Positions 54,724-63,527 of a stretch of DNA of 64,000 nucleotides are shown here, one piece after another. Position numbers and translations under genes: made by a program. Position 1 is the first letter of the stretch. Each line of letters begins with the position of its first letter. This DNA comes from CAWBUW01 sp963792075. Lineage in GTDB: Bacteria; Chloroflexota; Anaerolineae; Anaerolineales; UBA4823. The notes under the pieces were generated by a model. That model had not been told where the DNA came from. It saw only the letters and a list, made by a program, of their open reading frames with translations, and ran no database searches. The DNA lies in NCBI GenBank assembly GCA_963792075.1, contig CAWBUW010000007.1, positions 744,001-808,000 of the forward strand. Direction: 5' to 3'.

Positions 54724-55911
54724 TTGACTGAGTCGGCCTTACCCATACCCCCTCCCGTGTACCATCGCAAACGCATACGTTGGATTGATGTCCAGGAAAA
54801 TCTCACTGGACTGTTATTTGTAGCCCCAGCCGTTCTAATCATCAGTATGTTCGGCTTTTTCCCCATCGGTTATGCTTTTTATATGAGCCTCTACCGCTGG
54901 CAGGTCAAAAAATCCGGATTTATCGGCGATGGCAATTACCTTAAAGCTTTAGGCAGTTGGGAAGGCGCCGGGATTCTGGTGGGTGGTTTTGCTCTTATCG
55001 TTTTAGCCTATTGGTTGTGGACTTCAGCTTTTCGAGCGCACAAAGATTGGGTGATGTGGGCCAAATTGGCCGCGGCTGTGGTTCTCATTGCATCCTTCAT
55101 CTCCATCACCATTGGCTGGGGTATAATGAACGATGGGGGGGATAAGAAATTCCTCGCTTCTCTTCCCATCACGTTGTTCTACTCAATCGGCACCGTTCCC
55201 GCAGAGCTGGCGATTGCCCTTGTTCTGGCATATGTGCTCTTTCAGCGTATTCACGGTAAGGATTTTTTCCGCATGCTCTACTTCCTGCCGTACATTACTC
55301 CTGTCGTGGCAACTGCGGTTGTTTTCCGTACGATCTTCAGCCCGCGCGAATCATCTCTGGCTAACCAGGTCATTACGACGATCGGCATGAATGCCCAGAA
55401 ATGGCTCTTTGAGCCTCGTCCTTTTAATCAAGTTTTCTTGGGAATGCCAGTAACCGATCCAAATTGGCCTGCGGTCCTGACTGGGCCAAGCATGGCCCTG
55501 GTTACGATCACGCTGTTCGGCATCTGGACCTATGTAGGCTATAACACCGTGATCTTCCTGGCAGGGCTTGGCGGGATTTCCCAGGAAATCTACGAAGCAG
55601 GTGAGATTGATGGCGCCAGCAAATGGCAGCTCTTCCGCTACATTACCTTGCCATTATTATCTCCAATCACATTCTACCTGGCGCTTGTTGCCTTCATCGG
55701 TACCTTCAAAGCGTTCAATCACCTCTATGTGATGCGCGTTCCCTCGGCACAGGGCACCGCAGATGTAACCAGCGTCTTCATATTCGATACTTTTTATAAA
55801 TCCAATCAATTTGGGTATGCAACTGCCCAGGCGATCATTCTCTTTGTGATCATCCTTTTACTGACTTTGGCGCAGAATAAGATTTTTGGCGAGAAGGTGT
55901 TCTATGAATAA
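54724..55911 (+). CDS. Sugar ABC transporter permease, MalF-like (395 aa)
   Basis: A membrane subunit of a carbohydrate importer of the CUT1 type. About eight helices are seen, more than the usual six, because an extra pair (about residues 75-140) is inserted near the N-terminus. The cytoplasmic EAA loop that docks the ATPase reads YEAGEIDGASKWQLFRYITLP. The start is TTG 54724, six bases after AGGAGG. It overlaps the next permease by 8 bp. No ATPase gene is in the operon, so a shared MsmK/UgpC-type ATPase elsewhere is likely. Confidence 0.9.
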   Translation: MTESALPIPPPVYHRKRIRWIDVQENLTGLLFVAPAVLIISMFGFFPIGYAFYMSLYRWQVKKSGFIGDGNYLKALGSWEGAGILVGGFALIVLAYWLWTSAFRAHKDWVMWAKLAAAVVLIASFISITIGWGIMNDGGDKKFLASLPITLFYSIGTVPAELAIALVLAYVLFQRIHGKDFFRMLYFLPYITPVVATAVVFRTIFSPRESSLANQVITTIGMNAQKWLFEPRPFNQVFLGMPVTDPNWPAVLTGPSMALVTITLFGIWTYVGYNTVIFLAGLGGISQEIYEAGEIDGASKWQLFRYITLPLLSPITFYLALVAFIGTFKAFNHLYVMRVPSAQGTADVTSVFIFDTFYKSNQFGYATAQAIILFVIILLLTLAQNKIFGEKVFYE

Positions 55912-56809
55912 ACCCATCCTACAACCTACCGCCAAAGGAGCCACCTCTCAGCAAAAGGCTTCCCGCATCTCCACCCAAGTGATCCTGTATGCAATTTTGA
56001 TCTCTGGCGCGGTGATTGCCGTGGCGCCTTTCTTCTGGATGGTTTCTACCTCATTGATGACTTTGGGCGAGACAATCAACCGTGTATACCTCCCCAAGGT
56101 GCCTCAATTCATTAACTATGTCGAGGCCTGGCAAGAAGCCCGGTTTTCCAAGTATTTCATGAACAGCGTCATCATCACGCTGACCACTGTTGCCGGTCTG
56201 CTGGTCACCTCCGTCCTGGCTGCCTATGCTTTCGCACGGATCAACTTTGTCGGCCGGAATTTAATTTTTGCGCTGCTCCTGGCAACCATGATGATCCCGG
56301 AATTGGTCACTTTGATCCCAAATTTCCTGATGATTAAAGGCTCGATTTTCCCCTTACCCGGTCCTGCGGATTGGAAAGGCTCCTGGCTCAATCAATTGCC
56401 AGCCTTAACGGTCCCCTTCATGGCGAATGCCTTCAGTATTTTCCTCCTACGCCAATTCTTCATTAAAATACCCAATGATTATTGGGATGCTGCCCGGCTG
56501 GATGGCGCGGGGCATTTTCGTTTCCTGGTATCTATTGTTCTCCCCATGAGCAAAGCCCCCCTCATGACCGTGCTGCTTTTCTCGATTATCGGTTCCTGGA
56601 ACGCCTTCCTTTGGCCGCTCCTGGTGACCACGTCTCCTACCTGGCGTCCGCTGATGGTAGGCTTATATACCTTTGTCTCTGAGGCCGGACCTGAGACCCA
56701 ACTGCTGATGGCAGGTGCAGTGATCACGCTACTTCCAATCTTGATCCTCTACTTCCTGACCCAGAAGCAGTTCACAGAAGGGATTGCATCTTCGGGCATC
56801 AAGGGATAA
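55904..56809 (+). CDS. Sugar ABC transporter permease, MalG-like (301 aa)
   Basis: The partner permease with six helices. The EAA loop is WDAARLDGAGHFRFLVSIVLPM, and the C-terminus ends TEGIASSGIKG, typical of MalG relatives. The ATG at 55904 overlaps the previous stop; an upstream ATG at 55886 is in frame but lies inside the preceding gene without a ribosome site. It is followed after 126 bp by the binding-protein gene. Confidence 0.92.
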   Translation: MNKPILQPTAKGATSQQKASRISTQVILYAILISGAVIAVAPFFWMVSTSLMTLGETINRVYLPKVPQFINYVEAWQEARFSKYFMNSVIITLTTVAGLLVTSVLAAYAFARINFVGRNLIFALLLATMMIPELVTLIPNFLMIKGSIFPLPGPADWKGSWLNQLPALTVPFMANAFSIFLLRQFFIKIPNDYWDAARLDGAGHFRFLVSIVLPMSKAPLMTVLLFSIIGSWNAFLWPLLVTTSPTWRPLMVGLYTFVSEAGPETQLLMAGAVITLLPILILYFLTQKQFTEGIASSGIKG

Positions 56810-56935
56810 GTCCGAGGATTTTCTCAAGCACAATCCGAAAATAAAATTTAGATAGAGGAGGTGCGTCCCTAGTTACACCCTCAATTACTTTGATACGATG
56901 GAAACGTTCAACCAACCTATAAGGAGAAGATTTAA

Positions 56936-59653
56936 ATGAAATCCAAGTCATTTTGGGCTCGCCTGTTCGTAGTGGTTACCATCCTGTCCATCTTGCTCGC
57001 TGCATGCCAGCCGGCCGCGACAGAAACCGCTGCTCCCGAAGTGAAAGAGCCAACTGCAAAACCCGCCGAACCTACCAAAGAGGTCGTTGCGGCCGAACCC
57101 ACTGCTGTCCCTGACATGTGGGATGGCGTCGATCCCAGCGGCCAGACCGTCAAGTTCTGGCACCAGCACACCAAAGAGCGCGAGACCGCACTGCTCGAGA
57201 TTGTTGATGAATTCAACAAGACCAACGAGTGGGGGATCACCGTGGTTGCCGAATACCAGGGCGGCTACGGTGACATCTTCAATAAGATGCTCACTTTCAT
57301 GAACACCGCTGATGTCCCCAACCTGGTCGTGGCTTACCAGAACCAGGCCGCCACCTATCAGCTCGCCGACGCCCTGGTAGATATGAACACCCTGGTCAAC
57401 AGTCCCAAATGGGGCATGCCAGAAGCGGACCAAGCTGACTTCTTCCCCGGCTTCTGGGAACAGGACGTCTTCCCCAACTTTGGCAACGCCCGCCTGGGAC
57501 TTGCCCCCAACCGCTCCATGGAAGTCCTGTACTACAACGCGGATTGGCTGAAGGAATTGGGCTATGATGCCCCGCCGACCACCCCTGAACAGTTCAAGGA
57601 AATGGCCTGCAAGGCGACTGCGCAGCCCTTCTCCAAGGCGACTTCCGAAGGCAGCCTGGGCTACGAGCTCTCCGTGGATGCTTCCCGCTTTGCCTCCTGG
57701 ACCTTCGCCTTCGGCGGAGATGTCTTCGACTATAAGAAAGAGCAGTTCTCGCTCAACAACGAAGCTACCCAGGCAGCCATGACCTTCATGCAGGACTTAT
57801 TCAAGTCCGGCTGCGCCACCATCGTCACCGAGAGCTACGGCGACCAGACCGATTTCGGCGCTGGTAAGCTGCTCTTCTCGGTAGGCTCAAGCTCCGGGTT
57901 GCCCTTCTATGATACCGCAGCCAAAGAAGGTGCTGGATTTGCCTGGTCGGTTGCGGCCATCCCGCACACCACTCCCGATCCCGTGATGAATATCTACGGC
58001 GCGTCGATCTCCATCCCCAAGAGCACCCCCGAGCAGGAGCTCGCCGCCTGGCTGTTCTCCAAGTACTATACCAGCGCGGATGTCCAGTCCAAGTGGGCTC
58101 AGGTATCCCAATATTTCCCGGTGCGCGCCAGCGTCGCTGCCAGCATGACCGATTACTTCGCTGCCAATCCGGCTTACAAGACCGCTTTCGACATGCTCAA
58201 ATACGGGCACTTCGAGCCGCCCGTGCCGGGTTATGATTTCGTCCGCGCCATGATCAATACGGCCATGGCGGCCATCGTGGACGGTGCGGATGTCACTTCC
58301 ACCCTGGCACAGCTTGATGTGGATGGTAACGCCAGCCTGGCTGAGCAGATGGCGCTGGTCCCCGAATCGCCCGATGTGTTAGTGCGCGATAAAGTTGACC
58401 CCACGGGCCAGACGATCAAATTCTGGCACAACCACAGTAAAGAGCGCGAAACTGCGTTGCTCGAGATCATCGACGAGTTCAACAAGACCAACGAGTACGG
58501 CATCACTGTGGTTGCCGAATACCAGGGCAGCTACGGTGACATCTTCAACAAGATGCTGGGCTTGCTCAACACTCCAGACGTGCCCGACCTGGTTGTGGCC
58601 TACCAGAACCAGGCCGCTACCTACCAGGTAGGCGATGGCCTGGTTGACATGAACACCTACGTCAATTCCTACAAGTGGGGCCTGTCTGATAAGGACAAAA
58701 AGGATTTCTTCCCCGGCTTCTTCAAGCAGGACATTTTCCCCAACTTCAAAAACGCTCGCCTGGGCCTTGCTCCTAACCGCTCCATGGAAGTCCTGTACTA
58801 CAACGCGGATTGGCTGAAGGAATTGGGCTATGATGCCCCGCCGACCACCCCTGAGCAGTTTAAGGAAATGGCCTGCAAGGCGACTGCGCAGCCCTTCTCC
58901 AAGGCGACTGCTGAAGGCAGCATGGGTTACGAGCTTTCTATCGACGCATCCCGCTTTGCCTCCTGGACCTTCGCCTTCGGTGGCGATGTCTTCGACTACA
59001 AAGCTGGCGCTTACACTTATAACAGTGAAGCTGCCGTCGCTGCCATGACCTTCCTGCAGGATTTGTTCAAATCCGGCTGCGCCACCATCGTCACCGAGAA
59101 CTACGGCGACCAGACCGATTTCGGCACTGGCAAGCTGCTCTTCTCGATTGGTTCCAGCTCCGGCTTGCCTTTCTACAAGTCGGCGGCCGATGAAGGCGCC
59201 AAGTTTAATTGGTCTGTCGGCCCAATCCCGTACACCACAGAAAAGCCCGCCATGAACGTTTACGGCGCTTCTGTGTCTATGCCCAAGACCACCCCTGAGC
59301 GCCAGTTAGCCACCTGGTTGTTCCTCAAGTACTACACCAGCACGGACGTACAGGCAAAGTGGGCGCAGGCATCCAATTACTTCCCGGTGCGCGCCAGCGT
59401 CGCCGAGGGCCTGGCCTCCTACTTCGAAGCCAACCCGGCTTACAAGACCGCCTTCGATCTGCTGCAGTACTCGAAGTTCGAGCCACCCACAGCAGGTTAT
59501 GACTTCGTCCGCAGTGAGGTGAACAACACCATGGCTGCCCTGATGGCCGAGCCATATCCCGATGTTGCTGCTGCTCTGGGAACCCTCAACGAAACGGCAA
59601 ATGCCTTGCTCGCTGAGTGGATGACCATCATCCCAACCCCTGCAGCTCCTTAA
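56936..59653 (+). CDS. Tandem-duplicated sugar-binding lipoprotein (two SBP domains, 905 aa)
   Basis: A signal peptide with lipobox LLAACQP (lipidated Cys about residue 24) leads into two complete extracellular solute-binding domains of the carbohydrate type. Domain 1 spans about residues 58-475 and domain 2 about 480-895. Each opens with VDPxGQTxKFWH and contains LGLAPNRSMEVLYYNADWL and GATIVTE-like segments. The offset between copies is 422 residues, and parts are identical at DNA level. A normal binding protein is about 430 residues, so this is a fusion of two. It presents glycan or glycerol-phosphate-like ligands to the two permeases upstream. AAGGAG before ATG 56936 is a good ribosome site. 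Confidence 0.93.
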   Translation: MKSKSFWARLFVVVTILSILLAACQPAATETAAPEVKEPTAKPAEPTKEVVAAEPTAVPDMWDGVDPSGQTVKFWHQHTKERETALLEIVDEFNKTNEWGITVVAEYQGGYGDIFNKMLTFMNTADVPNLVVAYQNQAATYQLADALVDMNTLVNSPKWGMPEADQADFFPGFWEQDVFPNFGNARLGLAPNRSMEVLYYNADWLKELGYDAPPTTPEQFKEMACKATAQPFSKATSEGSLGYELSVDASRFASWTFAFGGDVFDYKKEQFSLNNEATQAAMTFMQDLFKSGCATIVTESYGDQTDFGAGKLLFSVGSSSGLPFYDTAAKEGAGFAWSVAAIPHTTPDPVMNIYGASISIPKSTPEQELAAWLFSKYYTSADVQSKWAQVSQYFPVRASVAASMTDYFAANPAYKTAFDMLKYGHFEPPVPGYDFVRAMINTAMAAIVDGADVTSTLAQLDVDGNASLAEQMALVPESPDVLVRDKVDPTGQTIKFWHNHSKERETALLEIIDEFNKTNEYGITVVAEYQGSYGDIFNKMLGLLNTPDVPDLVVAYQNQAATYQVGDGLVDMNTYVNSYKWGLSDKDKKDFFPGFFKQDIFPNFKNARLGLAPNRSMEVLYYNADWLKELGYDAPPTTPEQFKEMACKATAQPFSKATAEGSMGYELSIDASRFASWTFAFGGDVFDYKAGAYTYNSEAAVAAMTFLQDLFKSGCATIVTENYGDQTDFGTGKLLFSIGSSSGLPFYKSAADEGAKFNWSVGPIPYTTEKPAMNVYGASVSMPKTTPERQLATWLFLKYYTSTDVQAKWAQASNYFPVRASVAEGLASYFEANPAYKTAFDLLQYSKFEPPTAGYDFVRSEVNNTMAALMAEPYPDVAAALGTLNETANALLAEWMTIIPTPAAP

Positions 59654-59671
59654 CCCTTTCCAAATATATAG

Positions 59672-59703
59672 AAAAATCCCCCGTCCTCGGACGGGGGATT
59701 TTT
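59672..59703 (+). terminator. Terminator after the sugar-binding protein gene
   Basis: A perfect 14-bp stem AAAAATCCCCCGTC/GACGGGGGATTTTT (59672-59685 with 59690-59703) closes loop CTCG and ends in five T. It lies 19 bp past the stop and 28 bp before the GPH transporter start. Confidence 0.92.
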
Positions 59704-59730
59704 CCAACCCAATAAAGAGGGTCAAAACCC

Positions 59731-61140
59731 ATGACTGAAGATTCGCTTGCATTACAAGAAGAACGCGTTCCACTATCCAGCCGGGTATGGATTTCTGCTG
59801 CGGATGCATCCACAGCGATTCTAAACGGCCTCGTAACCAGCAGTGCGATGAAGTATTACTACACCGAGCTGCGCGGTCTTTCGCTCGAACGGGAAGCCAT
59901 CGTCTGGCTGATCTTTGCTGTTTGGAATGCCGTCAACGATCCTCTCTTTGGCTATATTAGCGACCGCACCAAGACCAAACTCGGCCGGCGCATCCCTTAC
60001 ATCCGTTACGGCGCTCCGATCCTGGTCCTGGGCTTTACCCTTTTCTGGATTAATTTCGGCAACAATTCGCAGACTGCTCTGTTTCTCCAAATGCTATCAG
60101 CCCTGTTTGTCTTCGATGCGCTCTACACCGCCATCGCCACCAGTCTATACATTATGCCATACGAAATCGCGATTTCCAACAAGGCTCGTAGCAGCATTTA
60201 TCTCTGGAAGATCATCTTCATGGTTTTCACCATCGTTGTCCCGCTCGGGATCGAAGCCACGATCAAGCCCGACAAAGGCGACCTGCCCGGCATCCGCTTT
60301 TTCGAGCTTTTCCTCGTCGGCTTTGGGGTGGTGATGGGCCTGATTATTTTTTTCAGCACTTATTTCTACAAAGAACGCCACCAGATGGAGGAGCAAAAAT
60401 TCGACTTTATCCGCTCTTTCAAAGAGTGTTTTAACAATCGCTCGTTTGTCGTTTTCGAAGTGATCAGCTTTTCGATCATCTTTGTCCAGACTGCCCTGAT
60501 GCAGGGCTTATGGAAATACTTCGATGAGATCAACGTGCCTCGCCTGGCAGTGATTATCCCTCTGGCTGTTGGAATCATCACCGGCGTGGTGCTCTGGATC
60601 CGCCAGCGTGACCGTTGGGGCATTAAGCTGAGTACGCAGCTTTTCAGTCTGTTCTTCGCCATCGGCTGCTTTGCAATGCTGTTCGGGGGGAAAACCCTGC
60701 TGGGAGCCGGTGTGGGCGCTTTCCTTTTTGGCATTGGATTTGCTGGCGGTATGTACCTGATCCCCTTGATGAACGGGGATGTGGTTGATTATGATGAACA
60801 CCGTACGGGCCTTCGCCGCGAAGGGATGTACGCGGGGATCAACAGCTTTATCACCAAACCCGCCATCAGTCTCGCCCAGTGGGCCATGTCCATGATTATG
60901 CTGGCGTATGGTTACGATCAGACCCTGAAAGCAGGCCAACAAAACGCCCAAGCCGAGACAGGCATCCTGATGGGTTGGGTGCTGTTCCCAGGTATCCTGT
61001 TGTTTATCTCTTTCCTATCTCTGTATTTATACCCCTTAGCTGGCAAAGAATGGGAAGAAATCAAAGCGACGCTTGCCAAGCGGCATAGTGACGCCGAGAG
61101 GAAATTCCTTTCAGAGCACGGCATAAAATTTGTGGAATGA
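59731..61140 (+). CDS. GPH-family (MelB-type) sugar:cation symporter (469 aa)
   Basis: A twelve-helix major facilitator with the GPH loop SDRTKTKLGRRIPYIRYG between helices 2 and 3. Helix 2 has the cation-site acid in WNAVNDPLFGYIS. A long central loop near residues 205-235 is charged (YKERHQMEEQKFDF). It follows the terminator of the ABC operon and therefore has its own transcription start. It is the second GPH transporter in the window and is only a distant relative of the one at 27390-28688. A C-terminal amphipathic tail of about 35 residues is extra. Confidence 0.88.
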   Translation: MTEDSLALQEERVPLSSRVWISAADASTAILNGLVTSSAMKYYYTELRGLSLEREAIVWLIFAVWNAVNDPLFGYISDRTKTKLGRRIPYIRYGAPILVLGFTLFWINFGNNSQTALFLQMLSALFVFDALYTAIATSLYIMPYEIAISNKARSSIYLWKIIFMVFTIVVPLGIEATIKPDKGDLPGIRFFELFLVGFGVVMGLIIFFSTYFYKERHQMEEQKFDFIRSFKECFNNRSFVVFEVISFSIIFVQTALMQGLWKYFDEINVPRLAVIIPLAVGIITGVVLWIRQRDRWGIKLSTQLFSLFFAIGCFAMLFGGKTLLGAGVGAFLFGIGFAGGMYLIPLMNGDVVDYDEHRTGLRREGMYAGINSFITKPAISLAQWAMSMIMLAYGYDQTLKAGQQNAQAETGILMGWVLFPGILLFISFLSLYLYPLAGKEWEEIKATLAKRHSDAERKFLSEHGIKFVE

Positions 61141-61144
61141 TCGT

Positions 61145-61876
61145 TCAGCTTGATTCGTGTAAGCTTTTTTCACACGCATCAAACCTGCTGTATAAATACG
61201 CTTGACTCCGCTTCCCCACCCATTGGATCACGCCCATCTGCCGGAGCGTCCGAGCCATCCTGCCAATCAGCCGCCGGGTATTTCCGCGCTGGTTTGTGAG
61301 ATCCAGGGCCTGCATCAGGTCAGCAGTCGTAAATTCTGCTGGCAGCCTTTCAGGCAGCAGTCGTACAAAATCTGACGGACCATCAAAAACTTCTTGACCG
61401 ACCACCGATAAGAGCTTCCGGTCAGCCAGGCTCCAGTGCTTGCGCCGCCAGCTCCCCAGGCCATCATCTTTCCAGACCTGCTCTTCCCGCACCAGCGCTA
61501 TTTCTAAGCGGAAATTCGCCTGGGCAACTGCCTCGTGCAAACCGGTGAGCTCATCAAATACTGTATAAATATTTCCTCGCCGGGGTGACTTTCTCCGGCT
61601 GATTTTCTTTCCCTTTTTGTCTATGCGCAATATCCAGCGCTCCACCGCTACCGGATAAACTACTCGCACCACATGACTTTCCAACAGCGTTTTCAGTTTT
61701 TCTCGCAGCGCTCCAAAGCTCCCGGTTTGGATCTCTACCAGTTCCTCGCCTCGCACCAGGTCGATCACATACCCTTCTACCATTTGCTCCACTTGTCCCC
61801 CTGCCTGTGCGTACCACGCCTTCAATCCGGCATGCAGGTGTGTCTCTTTCATCGTTCCCATCTTCTTATTGCTCAT
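61145..61876 (-). CDS. Unknown protein, possible nuclease-like core and winged-helix tail (243 aa)
   Basis: The family is not recognised. The N-terminal half has VIDLVRGEELVEIQTGSF with an Asp, then Glu-x-Gln after a short strand. That recalls the metal-binding pattern of PD-(D/E)XK nucleases, followed by strand VRVVYPV and basic residues (KKGKKISRRKSPRRG). The C-terminal part, TTADLMQALDLTNQRGNTRRLIGRMARTL, looks like a winged helix. The ATG at 61876, with AAAGGTGG upstream, is preferred; the longer frame reaching 62197 has no ribosome site and crosses a palindromic repeat. Convergent with the GPH transporter. Confidence 0.55.
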   Translation of the reverse strand: MSNKKMGTMKETHLHAGLKAWYAQAGGQVEQMVEGYVIDLVRGEELVEIQTGSFGALREKLKTLLESHVVRVVYPVAVERWILRIDKKGKKISRRKSPRRGNIYTVFDELTGLHEAVAQANFRLEIALVREEQVWKDDGLGSWRRKHWSLADRKLLSVVGQEVFDGPSDFVRLLPERLPAEFTTADLMQALDLTNQRGNTRRLIGRMARTLRQMGVIQWVGKRSQAYLYSRFDACEKSLHESS

Positions 61877-61912
61877 CCAACCACCTTTTATCCTATCCGA
61901 ATTCACGATAAA

Positions 61913-62011
61913 ATAGGGGTACACGAAAAGGTTGTTGGTGGTGTGTGTGCGGGTGGCGTACGCCACCCGCACACACACCACCAAATTCGACAACTTTTGA
62001 GTACTCCCTAT
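61913..62011. repeat. Palindromic repeat element, copy B, with a perfect 50-bp palindrome
   Basis: The centre (61935-61984) is a perfect 50-bp palindrome with no loop bases, built of GGTGG, GTGTGTGTGC and GGGTGGCGTA blocks and their complements. The outer flanks are imperfect inverted ends: ATAGGGGTACACGAAAAGG and its partner ending CTCCCTAT. The right flank ACAACTTTTGAGT is shared with the element at 30052-30064. Confidence 0.75.
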
Positions 62012-62047
62012 CGTACCATACCATTCACTGTGCCGAAGGAGCCAGCC

Positions 62048-62236
62048 ATGTTCATAATTGCAGAACTTAAATCCAATACCGGCGAGCTGATTTCCGCGCT
62101 TACCTTGCCCCCCAAGGAATTTAAGACCGGCTCCAAGGGTTTCTATGCCAATGCAAAGGTTGAAATAGAAGGCAAGCGCTATCAGGTGCAGGTACAACTG
62201 GTCGAAATTGGATCGAAACCTAAAGCCGAAGAATAG
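62048..62236 (+). CDS. Small conserved-looking protein of unknown function (62 aa)
   Basis: A 62-residue, mostly beta-strand-like protein: MFIIAELKSNTGELI, GSKGFYANAKVEIEGKR and YQVQVQLVEIG. AAGGAG lies seven bases before the ATG. It ends 8 bp before the SRAP gene, in the same direction, so the two probably share a transcript. No cysteine, membrane helix or known domain is visible. Confidence 0.65.
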   Translation: MFIIAELKSNTGELISALTLPPKEFKTGSKGFYANAKVEIEGKRYQVQVQLVEIGSKPKAEE

Positions 62237-62244
62237 AGGCTACC

Positions 62245-62916
62245 ATGTGCGGTCGTTTCACGCTCACTTTGGATCCTGGGGATTTGCAGCAGGCCTTCCC
62301 CGATGTTCAAATTCCAGATGGATTCTCCCCACGCTATAACATTGCCCCCACACAGCCCGTTGCAGTCATCGCCAACCAGGCTCCCGGCAAATTGGATTTC
62401 TTCGTCTGGGGCTTGATCCCCTCCTGGGCTAAGGACCCTGAAATAGGCAACCGCCTGATCAACGCTCGCGCCGAGACTCTGGCTGAAAAACCATCCTTCC
62501 GCACTGCTTACCGCCGCCGCCGCTGCCTGATCCTTGCCGATGGCTTCTACGAATGGCAAGAAATCCCCGGCAGCAAAGGGAAACAGCCCATGTTCATCCA
62601 CCTCAAAGATCACCAGCCTTTTGCGTTTGCCGGCCTTTGGGAGCTTTGGAATGCTCCGGATGGCTCGCAAATATATTCCTGTACGATCATCACCACTCAG
62701 CCCAATCAACTGATGCAGCCTATCCACAACCGGATGCCGGTCATCCTTCCTCCAGACGCATACACCCGCTGGTTAGACCCTGGCGAACGCCAGCCTGCTG
62801 AATTTGACCCGCTGCTGGTTCCTTACCCCGCAGAAGGTATGGCAGCCTACCCCGTTTCGCGCCAGGTGAATACCCCACAAAACGATTCTCCGGCTTGCAT
62901 CGTTATCTCCAGATGA
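62245..62916 (+). CDS. yedK: SRAP domain protein (YedK/HMCES family)
   Basis: This enzyme protects abasic sites in single-stranded DNA by forming a thiazolidine DNA-protein crosslink through its N-terminal Cys. The mature start MCGRFTL places the catalytic Cys2 correctly. Further family motifs are the Asn in RYNIAPTQP, WGLIPSWAK, NARAETL with the catalytic glutamate, GFYEW, and the His in HNRMPVILPP. The length of 223 residues is normal. It lies 8 bp after the small upstream gene, and a terminator follows. Confidence 0.95.
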   Translation: MCGRFTLTLDPGDLQQAFPDVQIPDGFSPRYNIAPTQPVAVIANQAPGKLDFFVWGLIPSWAKDPEIGNRLINARAETLAEKPSFRTAYRRRRCLILADGFYEWQEIPGSKGKQPMFIHLKDHQPFAFAGLWELWNAPDGSQIYSCTIITTQPNQLMQPIHNRMPVILPPDAYTRWLDPGERQPAEFDPLLVPYPAEGMAAYPVSRQVNTPQNDSPACIVISR

Positions 62917-63003
62917 GCAAACTCTCATCTGCAAAAGGGCGTTTTCAGGCGAGAGTGTGGTATGATTACCCAAGTCGAGTTCCAGATCTGCGTTTGATTG
63001 TTT

Positions 63004-63036
63004 AGCCGCCCTTCTGAGTTGAGGGGCGGTTTTTTT
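63004..63036 (+). terminator. Terminator or leader hairpin before the RRM gene
   Basis: A GC stem CCGCCC/GGGCGG (63006-63011 with 63024-63029) extended by A-T and G-T pairs, followed by seven T. It lies 88 bp after the SRAP stop and about 85 bp before the RRM gene. A -10-like TATGAT at 62961 without a good -35 box lies upstream, so it could also end a short leader RNA. Confidence 0.78.
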
Positions 63037-63120
63037 CATCTGTTCGCCTGGAAAAAATATAACGGCCTGCGCCTTGCCCGAAAAGCTATGCGCAGCCGTA
63101 TTCAAGAAGAGGAAATGATA

Positions 63121-63414
63121 ATGGAAACAAAATTGTATGTCGGAAACCTGTCTTATGACACCACTGAAGCTGGCCTGCGCACTGCTTTCGAGCAGTCCGG
63201 CACCGTCACCGAAGTGGCGATGATCAAAGACCGGGATACCGGGCGCATGAAAGGCTTCGCCTTCGTCACGATGAGCACTGCTGAAGAAGCGCAGAAAGCC
63301 ATCCAGTCTCTGAACGAGAAGATGCTGGATGACCGCCAGCTCAAAGTGAACATTGCCAAGCCGCGCGAAGAAGGCGCTCGCCGCCCATCCTTCGGTGGCG
63401 GTAGCCGCTACTAA
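63121..63414 (+). CDS. RNA-binding protein with one RRM domain (97 aa)
   Basis: A single RNA-recognition-motif protein of the short bacterial type. RNP2 is KLYVGNLSY near the N-terminus, and RNP1 is MKGFAFVTM, with the aromatic residues that stack on RNA. The tail is Arg/Gly/Ser-rich (RRPSFGGGSRY). Such proteins are often cold-induced in cyanobacteria and Chloroflexota. ATG 63121 is chosen because AGAGG is eight bases before it; ATG 63115 is too close. Confidence 0.94.
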   Translation: METKLYVGNLSYDTTEAGLRTAFEQSGTVTEVAMIKDRDTGRMKGFAFVTMSTAEEAQKAIQSLNEKMLDDRQLKVNIAKPREEGARRPSFGGGSRY

Positions 63415-63434
63415 ACCGGCCCCACGCTAAACTT

Positions 63435-63476
63435 TTTAGGGCTGTCCAATTTATTTTGGGCAGCCCTAAATTTTTT
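63435..63476 (+). terminator. Terminator after the RRM gene
   Basis: TTTAGGGCTG (63435-63444) pairs with CAGCCCTAAA (63461-63470), the stem extends by three pairs inward, and six T follow. Confidence 0.9.
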
Positions 63477-63527
63477 GAGTGGAACCTTTCATTTCAATCG
63501 AGCGTCATTATCCAAACGAGGTGCTCT

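Noticed and set aside
61877..62197. Longer N-terminus of the 243-residue protein
   Set aside because: The extension runs through the 50-bp palindrome and over the small plus-strand gene, and has no ribosome site, while ATG 61876 has one.
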